64,000 nucleotides of DNA. Origin: Aaosphaeria pasadenensis. Taxonomy: Eukaryota > Ascomycota > Dothideomycetes > Pleosporales. The stretch is taken from positions 124,001 through 188,000 of the forward strand of contig JAKLMB010000010.1 of the NCBI GenBank assembly GCA_022813625.1. Direction: 5' to 3'. Both the position numbers and the translations under genes were made by a program. The notes under the pieces were generated by a model that saw nothing but the letters and a program-made list of their open reading frames with translations, had not been told where the DNA came from and did no database searches. Below, piece after piece: positions 11,764 to 23,747 of this stretch (the stretch's first letter is position 1; the number at the start of each line of letters is the position of its first letter).

Positions 11764-14239
11764 TTAAAACAATGTAACCCAAATACTTTTTTCCTTTGAA
11801 ACATCCACCCAAGTGTGATGTCTTGTTACAGAAGCCTCTGTCCTCAACGACCCGCCAGACCCAGGATCAGTCGCCATTGGCGGCTCATCTTGCCGATCCC
11901 AGACCTCTTGCATGATTTGTTGTGCCATGTTGAAGTATTCGAATCCACACTTTTGCGCACCTTTTTCAACCCACTGCCTCAAAAATTTCCTGTTTCGTCG
12001 CGAGAGTGCCTCGCATCCCGCGATAAACGCAGGCCATGGTGACCCAGGCCCCAATATGCCTTGCGAAGCCATGCCTGCGTCGAAATCCCGAAGAGATTGG
12101 ACAACCGAGTCAACATGTCCTTGCAATATCAACGGATTTACATTGCGCACACGACGGTAGAACAAGATGACGAGAGCAGAGTTGAGGGCACGAAGCATGT
12201 AGTGGTTTGGCTGCTGCACCACCTCGTCGTCTTCGTCCTCGCTTGGCGGATCTTTGAGGGCGAAAGAGCAGATAATGTGCTCGAGTCGCGTGGCCCGCTT
12301 CTGCAGGAAATCCTGGAACTTGATATCCGTTTCTTTGCTATAACTCGCTGCGTCGATGATGTTTGCTAAGCGCGTCGTTTGCGATACGAGACTCAGCCAG
12401 GTCTCGGAAATACCATAGATCTTATACAGTGTCCCACTGAACTGCCGTGAATCCTCGAGGTGGATGTCATAGAGTGCGGGCTCGTGCTCCTTAGTGTCTT
12501 CGATATCGAGATCACTGTCTGACGAGTGTGGTTCTAAACGCAGGAAATCATCTAGTCGCGCATTGTGTCCAGACCTAGAGCTTGCAGAGGCTCGTTGGAT
12601 GTCGGTTATGTCTCGACCACCACCAGCTCTGTAAGCAGCGCTCATATTGTCGACAATGGGACTGTATGATTTGTAGTCGTGGAGAACATATGTACTCTCC
12701 CCCACTATACGAATCCAACTATATACGTGGTGAAGAATGCGACACCTTCGAGATATTTCACGTTTTGCGAGTCCTCTTACACGGAGCAGGCGTTCTGCGT
12801 CTATTGAGTAACATCGAGCATCTTTGAACCTCCCCGTCAGGCTCTAAGATGCATTGATTAGTGAGAATATATTGTCTGCTGGGGGAGAACATACTTACCG
12901 TCACAGCCAGCATACTAAGAATGGCCATTAGTTGCTCCTTATATTTGGCCTTGCTGTTGCCGCGCGACTCATCGCGCAGAGAAATCTGCAGGTGTCTTTT
13001 GGCCCTTTCCTTCAATCGACTGAAAAGATGCTGCCAGTAAGATTCTGGTTCTGCACTATATATTGAAGCATTCTTCTGCAGGTGGTACGTTGCGCACGCT
13101 AGGAGCGCGTAGAGATTTGATGCATTGGCATGATTTGTTGCACCGGAATGAAGATAGGAAAGGTCTGCCAGTGTGTGCATGGCTTCTGGTAATTGCATGG
13201 TTTTCCAAGGAGACTTGGGTTGTTGGGGTATGAAGGACATCTGGGAAATAACGTGGACATTGAAATGCCTCAGCAGGAATTGTGCCTCCTCGACGGACTT
13301 TACTTCTTCCAACTTGGTTACAGTACGATCCACCTGGACTGTAGTATGTGGCCGTTGGCCTTCGTGGAGAACCCCAGCTTCTAACGGGGGCGGACTTCCT
13401 AATTGACCTGTATTAAGAGATGGATACTCCGAAATGGGCTCAAGCGGCGTCGATTGCGAGAGATTGTCAAAGGAGAAGAAGTCGAGTGGATTTTGTGTGG
13501 TGGGTTGCAACAGGCTATTAGCTGTATCGAAGTCAAGTGATAGCAGATCCGCCCAATGCAAGGAGCTGTCATATCCAAGAACGGGGTCAAACCAATCGAT
13601 GATAGTAGGTATAGGCCTTTGCTGGTCGACAATGCCCTCAAGGCTGACTGGAGTGGTATTGTCGTTCGGCGCATCAACTTGCATCATATCCGAGACATCG
13701 ATTCTAGGATGTTCTGGGGCAGCGATAGGAATTGCTAGATGCGGATGAGGCACTGGGCACTCGAAATTGAGTATGCCGAAGGGACCAACAGAAACATCTC
13801 CTCCATTAACACCTTCGGCATCCTTGGTTTTGGTTTCAATCTCAGCGAGGGATTCGTCTACAGAGTGGGATCCTAACTTGGCTACCAAAGCCTTGCTCAT
13901 TGACTTCCTTGTCGCTTCTATGGAACTTCGTCAGCCTGGCTCATGGCATGTACTAGGATTGTGTGACATGCCTGAGTACAGATGATGTCGAGTGGTATTT
14001 TTACTCGAATCATCGCATTCTAATTGCCCACTGGTGGCCGATGACAGTGTGGCAGGTGGCATCCATCGCACATCAGATGAATAGCCCTCGCATACAGCAT
14101 TGACAGCTCTGCATGCCAGACAGGATGGCCTCACTTGATCACACTTAACATGCCGCCTCCGGCACGTCCGACAGCCACCAAAGGAGTGTTTGCGACGACC
14201 AGCGCGCTTCTCCTGTGGTCCCCGAGCGGCTCCAGGCAT
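11764..14239 (-). CDS. Zn2Cys6 transcription factor with fungal-specific regulatory domain, 788 aa
   Basis: Three exons on the minus strand: 14239-13972, 13917-12899 and 12843-11764. The N-terminal binuclear cluster has Cys 23, 26, 33, 40, 43 and 50 (spacing 2-6-6-2-6), preceded by a basic stretch, which indicates a nuclear DNA-binding regulator. The long C-terminal region is helical and resembles the fungal_trans_2-type regulatory domain, with a conserved stretch KDARCYSIDAERLLRVRGLA encoded across 12830-12740. Intron 2 is canonical (55 nt). Intron 1 fits reading phase only with a GC-AG pair (GCATGT donor at 13971) or with a 36-nt GT-AG intron; the former seems likelier. It is divergent from the epimerase-like gene at 14745, so it could regulate that gene and the transketolase beyond it. 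Target and inducer are unknown. Confidence 0.85.
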
Positions 14240-14744
14240 TGGAGAATCCTTGCAGAAGGTCGGAGTTCATGTGATCGGAATGACTGAGCGAAATCGTGAA
14301 ATTTATCGAATAAATGATTCATTCCGAACTGGAACTTTCAAGAACGTTATTTGACAAACGCTCCGGAAGAGGTTGCCCAAAGCTCGTCTAGTATGGGAGG
14401 TTCTGCGGGACGTACTGGATGGAATCTTGGGTGCGGGGGTTGCTTTGAAAGCAAGTCATTCCGAGGCGCCGTTGATTGGTTACGTACTCCGTTAACCATC
14501 CCTAGCACGCCTTTTTGTCGAAGGCAAACTGATTACAACATTTTAGTCGAAAACACATGTAAGTGGATTTGAAATCAGAGCATTCAAACTACATACTCGT
14601 ACCTATAAACCTGCAAAAGTTGAAAGCTGCCAGACCCGAAGAGAATCGCAACCTTTCATCCATCCAGTAACGTCGATAGAGGACGTTCGCAACTGTCACG
14701 TGTCGCTCAGTTTTCGATTCCTACGAGATAGTCGAAGAGTCACC
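14240..14744. promoter_or_regulatory. divergent promoter between regulator and epimerase-like gene
   Basis: 505 bp between two divergent start codons. It includes a GTACTCCGTTAAC stretch near 14486, related to the TACGGAGTA words found elsewhere. CGG triplets suitable for Zn2Cys6 factors occur, but I see no convincing spaced pair. Confidence 0.4.
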
Positions 14745-15877
14745 ATGGCAAAGGTCTTCTTGTAAGCTCAATTGATCTTTCTGAGTCTCCTGTGAGTTGT
14801 ATTTGCTTACACTATTGAAGGACTGGTGCAACAGGCTTCGTTGGCGGTGACTTTCTTCATCGTTTCGCTTCGTCTGCTGCGTCAAAGTACGCCATTTCCG
14901 CCCTTGTCCGGAACGCAGATAAGGCCCAACAAATTTCGAGTCAATATCCCAGTGTCAAGATTGTTCAAGGAGATCTTGATGATAGCCAACTGGTCGAAAA
15001 CCAGGCCCGCAATGCGGACATTGTCCTCCACCTAGCCTCTACGAAGCACATTGCCAGCTCCAAGGCCATCCAAAGGGGCTTGACAGATCCTGCACGAAGT
15101 AAGCCAGGTTACTGGATTCAGATTTCGGGTGCCACTCTGCTCGCCATTGACGAGATCAAGAATGCTAGGTTTGGATTTAAGTCTGACAAGGTATACGACG
15201 ATATCAGTGACATCAAAGAGATATTATCTACTATCAAGAACAATCCGTCTCGAGATGTTGATAATCTCGTTGTCGAGCAAGATTCATCCAAGGTCAAGAC
15301 GGCCCTCATTGTTGGACCCCATATTTATGGAAACGGGCGTGGGCCAGGTAATCAGCGATCTGTTCAAGCGCCCGAAATTGCGCGTGTTACACTGCAATTG
15401 AAAGAAGAGTTCCGTCTGAATGAAGGAAAGAACAGCTGGAGCTATATCCATGTACATGATCTTTCCGATCTATTCGCCTCCCTTGTTGACGCTGCGGCGG
15501 AGTCTACACCTGGACTTTGGAATGATGAGGGAATTTACACTCCAGAAAACGGAAGTTTGGTAAGCCTGTTTATCTTCATTTTATGTGAAGTCAAAAAACT
15601 AACGATTTGGCAGACCTTTGGTGAACTTTCTGAAAAGATCGCGGCTGAAGCCAAGAAGCAAGATCTCATCCCTGGAGGTTCACTCAAGAAGGTGCTTGAC
15701 GCGCAAGGGGTCGACGCGCTCTCTGGGCATGCCTCCATTCTATGGGGCACTAACGCGGTTCTTGGGTCGTCTCGTGCAAGGTCATTGCTTCATTGGAAAC
15801 CGTCACGGCCTTCTCTGGAGGAAACTTTGCCCGAGATTGTGCGTATTGAAGGACAGAAACAAAGCAACAGGTTGTAA
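14745..15877 (+). CDS. NAD(P)-binding epimerase/dehydratase-like protein (extended SDR type), 339 aa
   Basis: Three exons: 14745-14761 (17 nt), 14821-15559 and 15614-15877. The first intron falls inside the sixth codon, and splicing restores the Rossmann glycine motif FLTGATGFVGG at residues 5-15. The protein resembles fungal nucleoside-diphosphate-sugar-epimerase-like proteins, with segments PGYWIQISGATLL near 108-120 and KTALIVGPHIYGNGRGP near 170-186. No canonical YxxxK is obvious in the expected place, so catalysis may differ from classic SDRs or be absent. Its stop is 574 bp before the transketolase start, on the same strand. It probably acts in the cytosol on a sugar or small-molecule substrate; that is inference. 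Confidence 0.85.
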
Positions 15878-16451
15878 ATACTTAGAAGTAGCCCATGAAT
15901 CAATTTCCGAACTGAAAGTGCTACAGGCAATTTTCGAAGATATCACAAAGCTTCGAGATTGCACCACGAGTAATGCTACGAGTAATTCGACAACCTTGAT
16001 GGAGCCGCAGAACATACGAATCCCCCTTGCATCAACAACCTGAGGGTTTCCGAATAATACGACCTATAGCGAAATTGACGGTCTCCCCGCGACGTATTCT
16101 AATTGGAAGTGGTTGCGATTACTGCTTCGAGCACATCGAAAATGAGTGGCAACAAGACAAAGCCATAGAAGTCTCACGGAAGAATTCCATTACGCTCTTA
16201 CCCCGCGTTTGTGGAGGACTTGCTGGACCCTGAATGGCAGATCAACAAATCTTCCTCAATAGTGAACTCCAGATTATTGTACATCATGGCGATCACCCCG
16301 ATCTGGCAATCCGATGATGAATTGTTATTCTGACGTAATATCTGCGATACAATTTCATGAGTGCAAACATACATTTGGATTAAAATGCCAGCAAGTTCGA
16401 ACCATTGCATCGTGACATCTCGGCCTCTTCGAGGTACCACAGTGAGACAAT
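15878..16451. promoter_or_regulatory. intergenic region upstream of the transketolase gene
   Basis: 574 bp between two plus-strand genes. No ORF is supported. It should contain the transketolase promoter. Confidence 0.4.
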
Positions 16452-18716
16452 ATGCCGATTATCGATGGGACAACAGCATATGGCGAGGCTACTGTTAATG
16501 GCCTCCTCGCGAAAGAAAAAAAGCCAACTGTTCCGGCGCAAACAAAAAAGGATGATATACAATTAGTATTGCAGAGTTTCAGACTGCTTATTGCAGATCT
16601 CTGCCAGCAGTTCGGCATGGGTATGTAAAGCATCCTAAGCTGATACTTACGTTCTTGTCAAACTGACGATGCGTAGGGCATCCCGGCTCTGCCATTGGAA
16701 TGGCAGCGATAGGTGTAGCGCTATGGAAATATGTGATGAGATATGCGCCTCATCAGCCTGACTGGTTCAACCGCGATCGCTTCCTTCTGTCGAATGGACA
16801 TGCATGCCTGTTCCAGTATGCAAACCTCTACTTGTCAGGTTATAAAGCGATGACGTGGGAGCAACTACTATCATATCATTCCGAGCGCCCCGATAGTCTC
16901 TGCCCTGGGCATCCTGAGATTGAGCATGAAGGTATCGAGCTCACCACAGGGCCGCTTGGTCAGGGCATAGCGAATGCAGTGGGGCTTGCAATCGCCAGCA
17001 AGCACCTTTCTGCTACGTTCAATCGGCCTGGGTACGAGGTGGTAAATAATCACACATGGTGTATGGTCGGAGATGCCTGTATGCAGGAAGGTGTCGGCTG
17101 CGAGGCATTCAGCTATGCTGGCCATTTGAAGCTTGGAAATCTGACTGTTATTTACGACAATAACCAGATTAGTTGCGATGGAAGCGTGGACCTCACAAAC
17201 ACCGAAGATGTCAATAAGAAAATGGAGGCCTGTGGCTGGGAGATCATCAATATACATGATGGAGTCAATGATGTCGAAGCAATAGTTGCTGCTTTAGAAA
17301 AGGGGAGAGCTCCAGGGCGAGATAGACCCCTCTTCATCAACATTAGAACCATTATTGGTGTTGGGAGCGCACTCGCCGGTCAGGCTGTGGCACACGGTGT
17401 TCCCCTTGGTGAGCATAATGTAAAGGCAATGAAAAAGGCTTATGGATGGAAAGAGGAAGAGAAGTTCATGATCCCTGGAAAGGTGAAGGATTTCTACGCC
17501 GATCTACCTCAACGAGGTGAGAAGCTTGTTCAGGAATGGCAACACCTTGTTGCGGCCTACACCAAGGAACATCCCGAGCTTGCGAAAACCTTCAAAGATC
17601 GAATGGCCGGAAAGCTGCCAGATAACTGGGAGTCATTGATTCCGACGAGCTATCCTAGTGATCCGACACCTTCGAGAAAATCCAATAATCTCACGGTTGC
17701 CAGGTTACTAGCAGAAGTTCCGACATTCATGGTCGGTACCGCAGACTTGACACCATCCGTCAACTTGACATACAAGGATTATGAGATTTTCAATCCACCA
17801 TCCCTAAAACCTATGTCAGGGAAACAGGGATCCTACAAAGGACGCTACATCCATTACGGTATTCGTGAGCATGTAATGGCTGCTATCGCCAATGGACTTG
17901 CTGCGTTTTCTCCTGGAACGATCATTTCCATTACATCGTCATTTTTCATGTTTTATCTCTACGCTGCGCCTGCAGTGCGGATGGGTGCTCTTCAGAAATT
18001 GAAGGTTATACACATTGCCACGCACGATTCCATTGGCGCTGGAGAAGATGGACCCACCCACCAACCCGTTGAATTAGCGGCGTTGTATCGCGCAATGCCA
18101 AATATGGTACGACCTGGTTACATGAGAAGCGAGTAGTTGCTAATTTTATCAGGAATATATCCGTCCAGGTGACAGCGAGGAAGTTGCTGGCGCATGGAAG
18201 GCTGCTATCGAATACCAAGGCGGGCCGTCCATGATTAGCGTATCACGACACGCAATTCCTCAGCTCCAGGGCTTGACCAAGCGTTCTGGAGTGTTGAAAG
18301 GAGCATATGTTCTGCAGGAGGAGAAGGATGCTGACGTTACTCTCATTTCCGTCGGTGCGGAGCTCAGCTTTGCGGTAAAAGTGAAAGACGAGCTTGAGAA
18401 ACATTCTATCAAGGCTCGAGTTGTCTCGTTTCCGTCACACAACCTGTTCCGTGAGCAATCAGTCGAATACCAAAGAAGGGTGTTGAGGAGAAACGAGGGT
18501 ATCCCAGCGATTGTCATCGAACCATATATGAGTCTAGGATGGGAAAGATACGCAGATGCTGGCATCAACATGAAGGGGTATGGTCACTCTTTGCCCGGAA
18601 AGTACATTTATGATCATTTTGGCTTTAATATTACCAAAATGGCAACTAGAGTTAGAACGTTTCTGGGCGATTGGAAGGATGGGAACGTTGGTCGAGGCGA
18701 GTATGTTGAGTTGTGA
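16452..18716 (+). CDS. transketolase, dihydroxyacetone-synthase-like, 720 aa
   Basis: Three exons: 16452-16620, 16677-18106 and 18153-18716, with introns of 56 and 46 nt. It is a full-length thiamine-diphosphate transketolase. Landmarks are GHPGSAIGMA at 57-66, LSNGHACLFQY, CPGHPEIEHEG, the ThDP/Mg motif around VGDACMQEG...YDNNQISCDGS, the cofactor-activating Glu in YGIREHVMAA, and GEDGPTHQP. Several signatures match the dihydroxyacetone synthase/transketolase-2 subgroup. It moves a two-carbon ketol unit between sugar phosphates, or from xylulose 5-phosphate to an aldehyde such as formaldehyde. The C-terminus (GEYVEL) is not a peroxisomal PTS1, unlike yeast dihydroxyacetone synthases that end in NKL. 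It follows an epimerase-like gene and precedes two sugar transporters, so it is likely a specialised second copy rather than the housekeeping enzyme. Confidence 0.92.
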
Positions 18717-20422
18717 AGCTGTCTTCATCCCACGTACAAATTGTTGTTCTCTACGAAGTAACTACAGAGGGTTGGCACGTCGGGCTGGCCACCTGCTATC
18801 TTCAAGTGTCTTCTATACCTAAATTAATAGTGTACTGTAGGCAGTAAACAGTCTTGACTCCTCGCAATAATATCTTGCGAATGCACTGTTGCGGGCATGA
18901 AATACTAGCAGGGGGCCGGGCCATCCCGAAGTGTCAACCCTGTGTACTTGGATTCGAAATAATGTTGAATACTTCGGAATATTAAATTGTTTCTCGGTGG
19001 GATGATGTGCACATGGGGATTTTAAACCCGACGTCAACGAAATGTTTGATTGGTGGAAGTTACTGCCACTTTCCATGCAAGGAACAGTATCTACTGAATG
19101 CCGCTGGAATGATTACTGCGTGATTATCGTGTCGCAACAGCACAATGGCCTTTTTGATCGGCTTTCCAAAATGAGTATCTATAGGCACCAGATATCCCGG
19201 GGAATGGTGAGATCCTCCCAGCTCTTTACAGATTTGGTCAATAGACATATGCACATCTTGACGGTTGACACTAGTGGTTTTGCATACAGAAGCATGGATT
19301 ATGATAAATAGTGAGGATACTATCTGTAGGATACAACTTTAAGGAGGTGTTCTCGTTGTTCATGAAAAGTCTTATTGGGCGCAATGCTGTCTTTTTCAAG
19401 TTTGTTCACCTCTGTGAAAAAATAGAATTCCCTCAGTGTGTTGCACTGCCATATGAGCTTTCCACTTGTCATATATGCTTAGTGAGAAATCGAAATGCTT
19501 GACGATACGGAGGGCTTGCGGGAGGCTTGCAATGTGTAACAGCTCGTTACATCGGCTTCGTAAACCGAGCCTGTACAGCAAGGAAGTTTATTAGGCGTCT
19601 CCACCGGATACGACGCCAAACGACCGTGGAGTCCAAATAAGAACCCCAGATTTACCCAAGTGGGTATTCCGGGGCAAAGGGATCAATGACTTAACAAACT
19701 CATGATCCAATAAGATGTCGCTGTTCCTTATCCGCTTCTCGCCCCACAGACCCATGACTCGAATGAATTCCCCACCAAGTTTATGAGGTCTTTGTTTCCG
19801 GACGGGAATGAGCGCCTGAGTCTGACATCATCATTCGAGCGTGTTGTGAGAGATTTCTCTCCTACTATACAGTGAGTGACACCTTCGACATCAATAAATA
19901 ATACTGTAGGACAGGCAAAAAAGCCAGGGTTGGAATGTCAAATATTGTCAAATATTGTCAATCGTATACGGAGTAGTTACTGCGTATCCATTAAAAGTCT
20001 TGCGTCTTTTCCTGTTCAACAGCATCTTCGATGACGAAATGCTACTACCCTTGTCGAAAGCTTGAGCCTTGAAGGTTGCCTCAGTATAGTTCCGTTCCCT
20101 TAGACGCAAAATCTTGTGCCCAAGATTGTCACAAAGCGTACCAATTCAACGAAACAAGGAAAATTACCCACCGAACCATGGCCTCATAGTGACCTTGGCT
20201 ATCGAACATCATGAGGTGATGTGCAATATGGTTCTGGCCCCCCTCAATTACCGGGAAACGTGGCTGTGGGTCTGGGAACTAGTCTCTAGGTCCTGGGGTA
20301 TAGTGCGGTTTACTGTGGATAGTATATAAACGTCGATGCCGTAGTCCATTGCGATTATGTTCTCCTCACCCTCATTGCAACACTTTTCTATCAATTTTCG
20401 TTTGCGTTGAGATACGAAAAAG
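18717..20422. other. intergenic region with a MITE
   Basis: 1.7 kb without a supported gene. It contains the 180-bp MITE at 18765-18944, a triplicated CAAATATTGT-like unit at 19938-19967, and a GTATACGGAGTAGTTACTGC-type imperfect palindrome near 19970-19990. The last 500 bp should be the promoter of the MFS gene at 20423. Confidence 0.5.
18765..18944. mobile_element. 180-bp MITE with 26-bp terminal inverted repeats and TA flanks
   Basis: The left end begins CAGAGGGTTGGCACGTCGGG at 18765. The inverse of the right end, read from 18944, begins CACAGGGTTGACACTTCGGG. The two 26-bp ends match at 22 positions. Both sides are flanked by TA (18763-18764 and 18945-18946), the target duplication of Tc1/mariner/pogo-type transposons. 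There is no coding capacity, so it is a non-autonomous element. The arm at 18829-18944 is clearly similar, in inverse orientation, to 22391-22500. Confidence 0.8.
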
Positions 20423-22243
20423 ATGTGGGGCACTAAACTTCCACAATTCAACGTCTATGGGCGTGGTCGCCCATTACGATGGGCAATTACCATCGCTTGT
20501 CAATTGGCCTTCGTGCTTTTTGGTTATGATCAGGGCGTTTTCAGCGGAATTGTTGGTAACGAGGATTTCTTGAACACCTTCAACCATCCGTCTCCTGGCC
20601 TGGAAGGCATCATCGTCAGTATCTACAATTTGGGTTGTTTCACTGGTTGCATCATTAATTTCATGATCTGCGAATTGACCGGCCGGAGATTGGCGATGTT
20701 GACAGCCATGATCTGGATTATCGTGAGTATCCCCAATACATTTTGCCTTGAGTCCTGACTCACGATACAATTAGGTTGGGGCCGTCCTTCAGACTTCCGC
20801 ATACAGTGTTCCTCATATCATGGTAGCTCGCTTTATTACGGGCATCGGGACTGGTATTGAGACCTCTACCGTGCCTATGTATCAATCAGAGCTGTGCGAG
20901 GCCTCAAGGCGAGGTCGATTGGTCTCATCGGAACCTCTTTTTGTCGGTGTCGGAATTGTAATCGCATACTGGTTCGACTACGGCATGAGTTATGCTGGAG
21001 GGCAGATTGCCTGGAGGCTTCCAATCGCCTGCCAGATTCTCTTCGCTTTCCTCGTCATTGCCATGGTGCCAGGTCTCCCCGAGTCTCCTCGATATTTGTA
21101 CAAGCATGGACAGAACGAAGCCGCGCTTAAGATTCTCTGCGACGTATACGACGGTACACCCGATACTCCAAAGATTGCCAAGGAAAATAACGACGTCTTG
21201 GAGGCCTTGAAGGTCGAGCAAGAACATGGCGAATACAGATGGTCTCAGCTCCTGAAGCGCGATGAAGTTCAGACCGGACGACGCGTTTTACTGGCATATG
21301 GGATGCAATTTATAAATCAGATGGGCGGTATAAATTTGGTCGTATATTACGTAACCTCAGTTCTCCAGATAAACGTTGGGTTATCACGTAACCTTTCACT
21401 ACTGCTAGGAGGAGTAATCAACATGATGTTCTTCATCGGCAGCCTCTACCCAACCTTCTTTCTCGATCGCATAGGAAGAAGGAAGCCAATGATGTGGGGA
21501 TCCTTCGGCTTGGGAATATCCATGATGATGATTGCCATTCTTCTCAGCTTTCAAGGCAAGTCAGAGGCGTTGGCCAAAGCGACTTCATCGGCCAGTGTTG
21601 CATTCTTCTTCACCGTAAGTGTATTGTATCCCGTTGAATCCTTCAATGTCTATGATACTGATGGTACGCGTAGTACATGTTGATATTCGGCGCTACTGCT
21701 AATTGTATCCCTTGGGTGTAAGTACTCATTTTCCGGCGGCTAAAGAGACAGAACAACTGACCATTCGTCCCAGCTATGTTCCAGAAATTCTCCCCCTGCA
21801 TGTTCGAGCAAAGGGAACTGCTGTTGGTATCTCTGCTAACTGGATCTGGAATTTCTGTGTTGTCATGATCACTCCCTCACTCATCAACAATCTGCAATGG
21901 AAGGGATATTTGATCTTCATGATCCTGAACTTCTCATTTATTCCTTTAATTGTGAGTCCCCTGTCTGACCAGTGTTTCTATGTGGCTACTAATAATCCGG
22001 TAGTATTTCTGCTATCCTGAGACATCAAACCTCACGCTTGAAGAGATCGATTATCTGTTCTACGAGAAGCATGCGGTTAAGCACAGTGTTCAAGTTTCAA
22101 AGCACGGCTGGGGCGAGAATGGTCCGCCAGTTGCTGCAGGCCACGGAATTGTACCAGCAGCACTGGAAAGTGGCAGCCTGCATAGCAAAGAGAAGCCGGC
22201 TGGTGTCGTTAGTGGTACCGAGCACAGGGAAAACAAGACCTGA
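20423..22243 (+). CDS. MFS sugar transporter, 533 aa
   Basis: Five exons: 20423-20722, 20775-21614, 21674-21717 (44 nt), 21774-21951 and 22004-22243. The protein is a twelve-helix sugar porter. The first helix motif is FVLFGYDQGVFSG, the loop motif is PGLPESPRYLYKHG after helix 6, DRIGRR lies after helix 8, and YVPEILPLHVRAKGTA sits near helix 10. The cytosolic tail is polar and Lys-rich. Monosaccharide import at the plasma membrane is expected; the substrate is unknown. It lies in the same direction as the transketolase upstream and another MFS transporter downstream. A MITE fragment sits about 150 bp past its stop. Confidence 0.92.
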
Positions 22244-23747
22244 GATATACGATTGGCGGACCTGCAGTCAGCAGGCAGGGAATGCCAAAGTCTCTGCCTT
22301 CTAGAATTTTGAGAATGTGCATTCCCTCCAGGCGCTATCATTCCGACAATAGTAAGAAATTGCGGCACAGTTGTTGGATATGTATATGTACAGAAGGTTG
22401 GCACGTCGGGCTGGCCCCATGCTAGTATTTTATGCCTACAACAGTGCCTTAGCGAGGCTTATCGCAAGCAGTCAAGAGTGTTTACTGGCTACAGTACACT
22501 CTCTTGCCTTGGAACTCTGGCATGAGATCTTAGCTTTTGACGTGCTCCCAAAGTCGTGTGTAGATAAACTCAACCGGGCTCAATGATAGTTCGCAACTCC
22601 CTCAACATGAACAATTGTCAATAAATGAATGGAACACAGTGTATTTGTGATTTCGTGTATATCTGCTACCATTGAATTTAAAGTTGCAACGACACCCTTT
22701 GCTATCTTTGTAGGGTGACACTTCCTAGGTCTTTCTCCCGAATTGTCAAGTTGCATTAGTTGTTGTCACGTGAAATCAATATCTACCAATTACATTGTAA
22801 CTCCACTACCTACCTTGCCTTATTGCCAGAGTTGTAGGCATACCCCGAGTCTTATGGATCTTGCACCAGCAAGGTCAGGTCGTACGATCGGCTGATTGGG
22901 GTACAAGGCGGCTTATCGTGCCGTCGTTCCTTATGAAGTTGGAGTGCAGAGTCGCGTGAACAATGCATGAACGACCATCACGCATGAGATAGGTAAATAT
23001 GTATTGAACGATGTTTGATCTTGTTTGATATTGTATTGTTGAGCTTTCATATACCAATGTTGCTAGACCCAGGAAAAGAAAACCCAACATCCAAAATTGA
23101 ACCCTTATTTTGTAAATTGCGCGTCTCCAAATATCCATTCTGCCAATAAACCAGTCCCCGGCAATAAGGGTCTTGCTGTCGACCCATGGCCGTTTGCCTT
23201 GGTTTTCCCTTGAACCGGGAGATACTCACCAGATTATTGGCGAAATCCCTCAGCATCCAATCTAATTCCCGTCCTGCAACCGAGTTATCTCGAGGTAGGC
23301 ATCCAGGCATCCAGTCACAAGTTTCGACATGCATTGCGCCCATGTGGCGATCCCGTCCATATGAGGACGGTGTTTCGTTTGAATCGGTGCTTGGTGGATT
23401 TCGAAGGATTTAACCGCTTTTATCCACATCATCCATCCCAGTCGAGGCCCGCCCATGGATCTATTCCTTGTTCATTGGTAAAGAAAAGCTTCTCTATGTT
23501 TTCTAGATGCTTCAATTGAGTATCCAAACCAAAGAGCAAAGAGTATTTACGCCACTCTGTGGGCTAGATGGTTGACGGGTAAAGACCCGCGCCGTCGATG
23601 CCTGCCGTCCGGACATGCACCGTTTATTCACGACATATTTGAATCTTGAGGCTGCCATGCGTTTGTTGTTGTCTCCAGTTTGACTCGATAGTCTTCTATC
23701 ACTACTGTGAAACTCTATTTCACTGAGCATCATTTGTGAACTCAATC
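22244..23747. other. intergenic region between two transporter genes
   Basis: 1.5 kb with no supported gene. It contains the MITE-related fragment at 22391-22500 and AT-rich sequence near 22985-23045. The 3' portion should be the promoter of the transporter at 23748. Confidence 0.5.
22391..22500 (+). repeat. truncated MITE-related copy (one end only)
   Basis: It starts CAGAAGGTTGGCACGTCGGG directly after a TA (22389-22390), with one mismatch to the left end of the 18765 element over 26 bp. It then follows the inverse of that element's right arm (18944 back to 18829) with clear similarity, including TGCTAGTATTT and ACAGTACACT. No opposite terminal repeat is found downstream. It is either a decayed copy or a member with a diverged second end. 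Confidence 0.7.
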
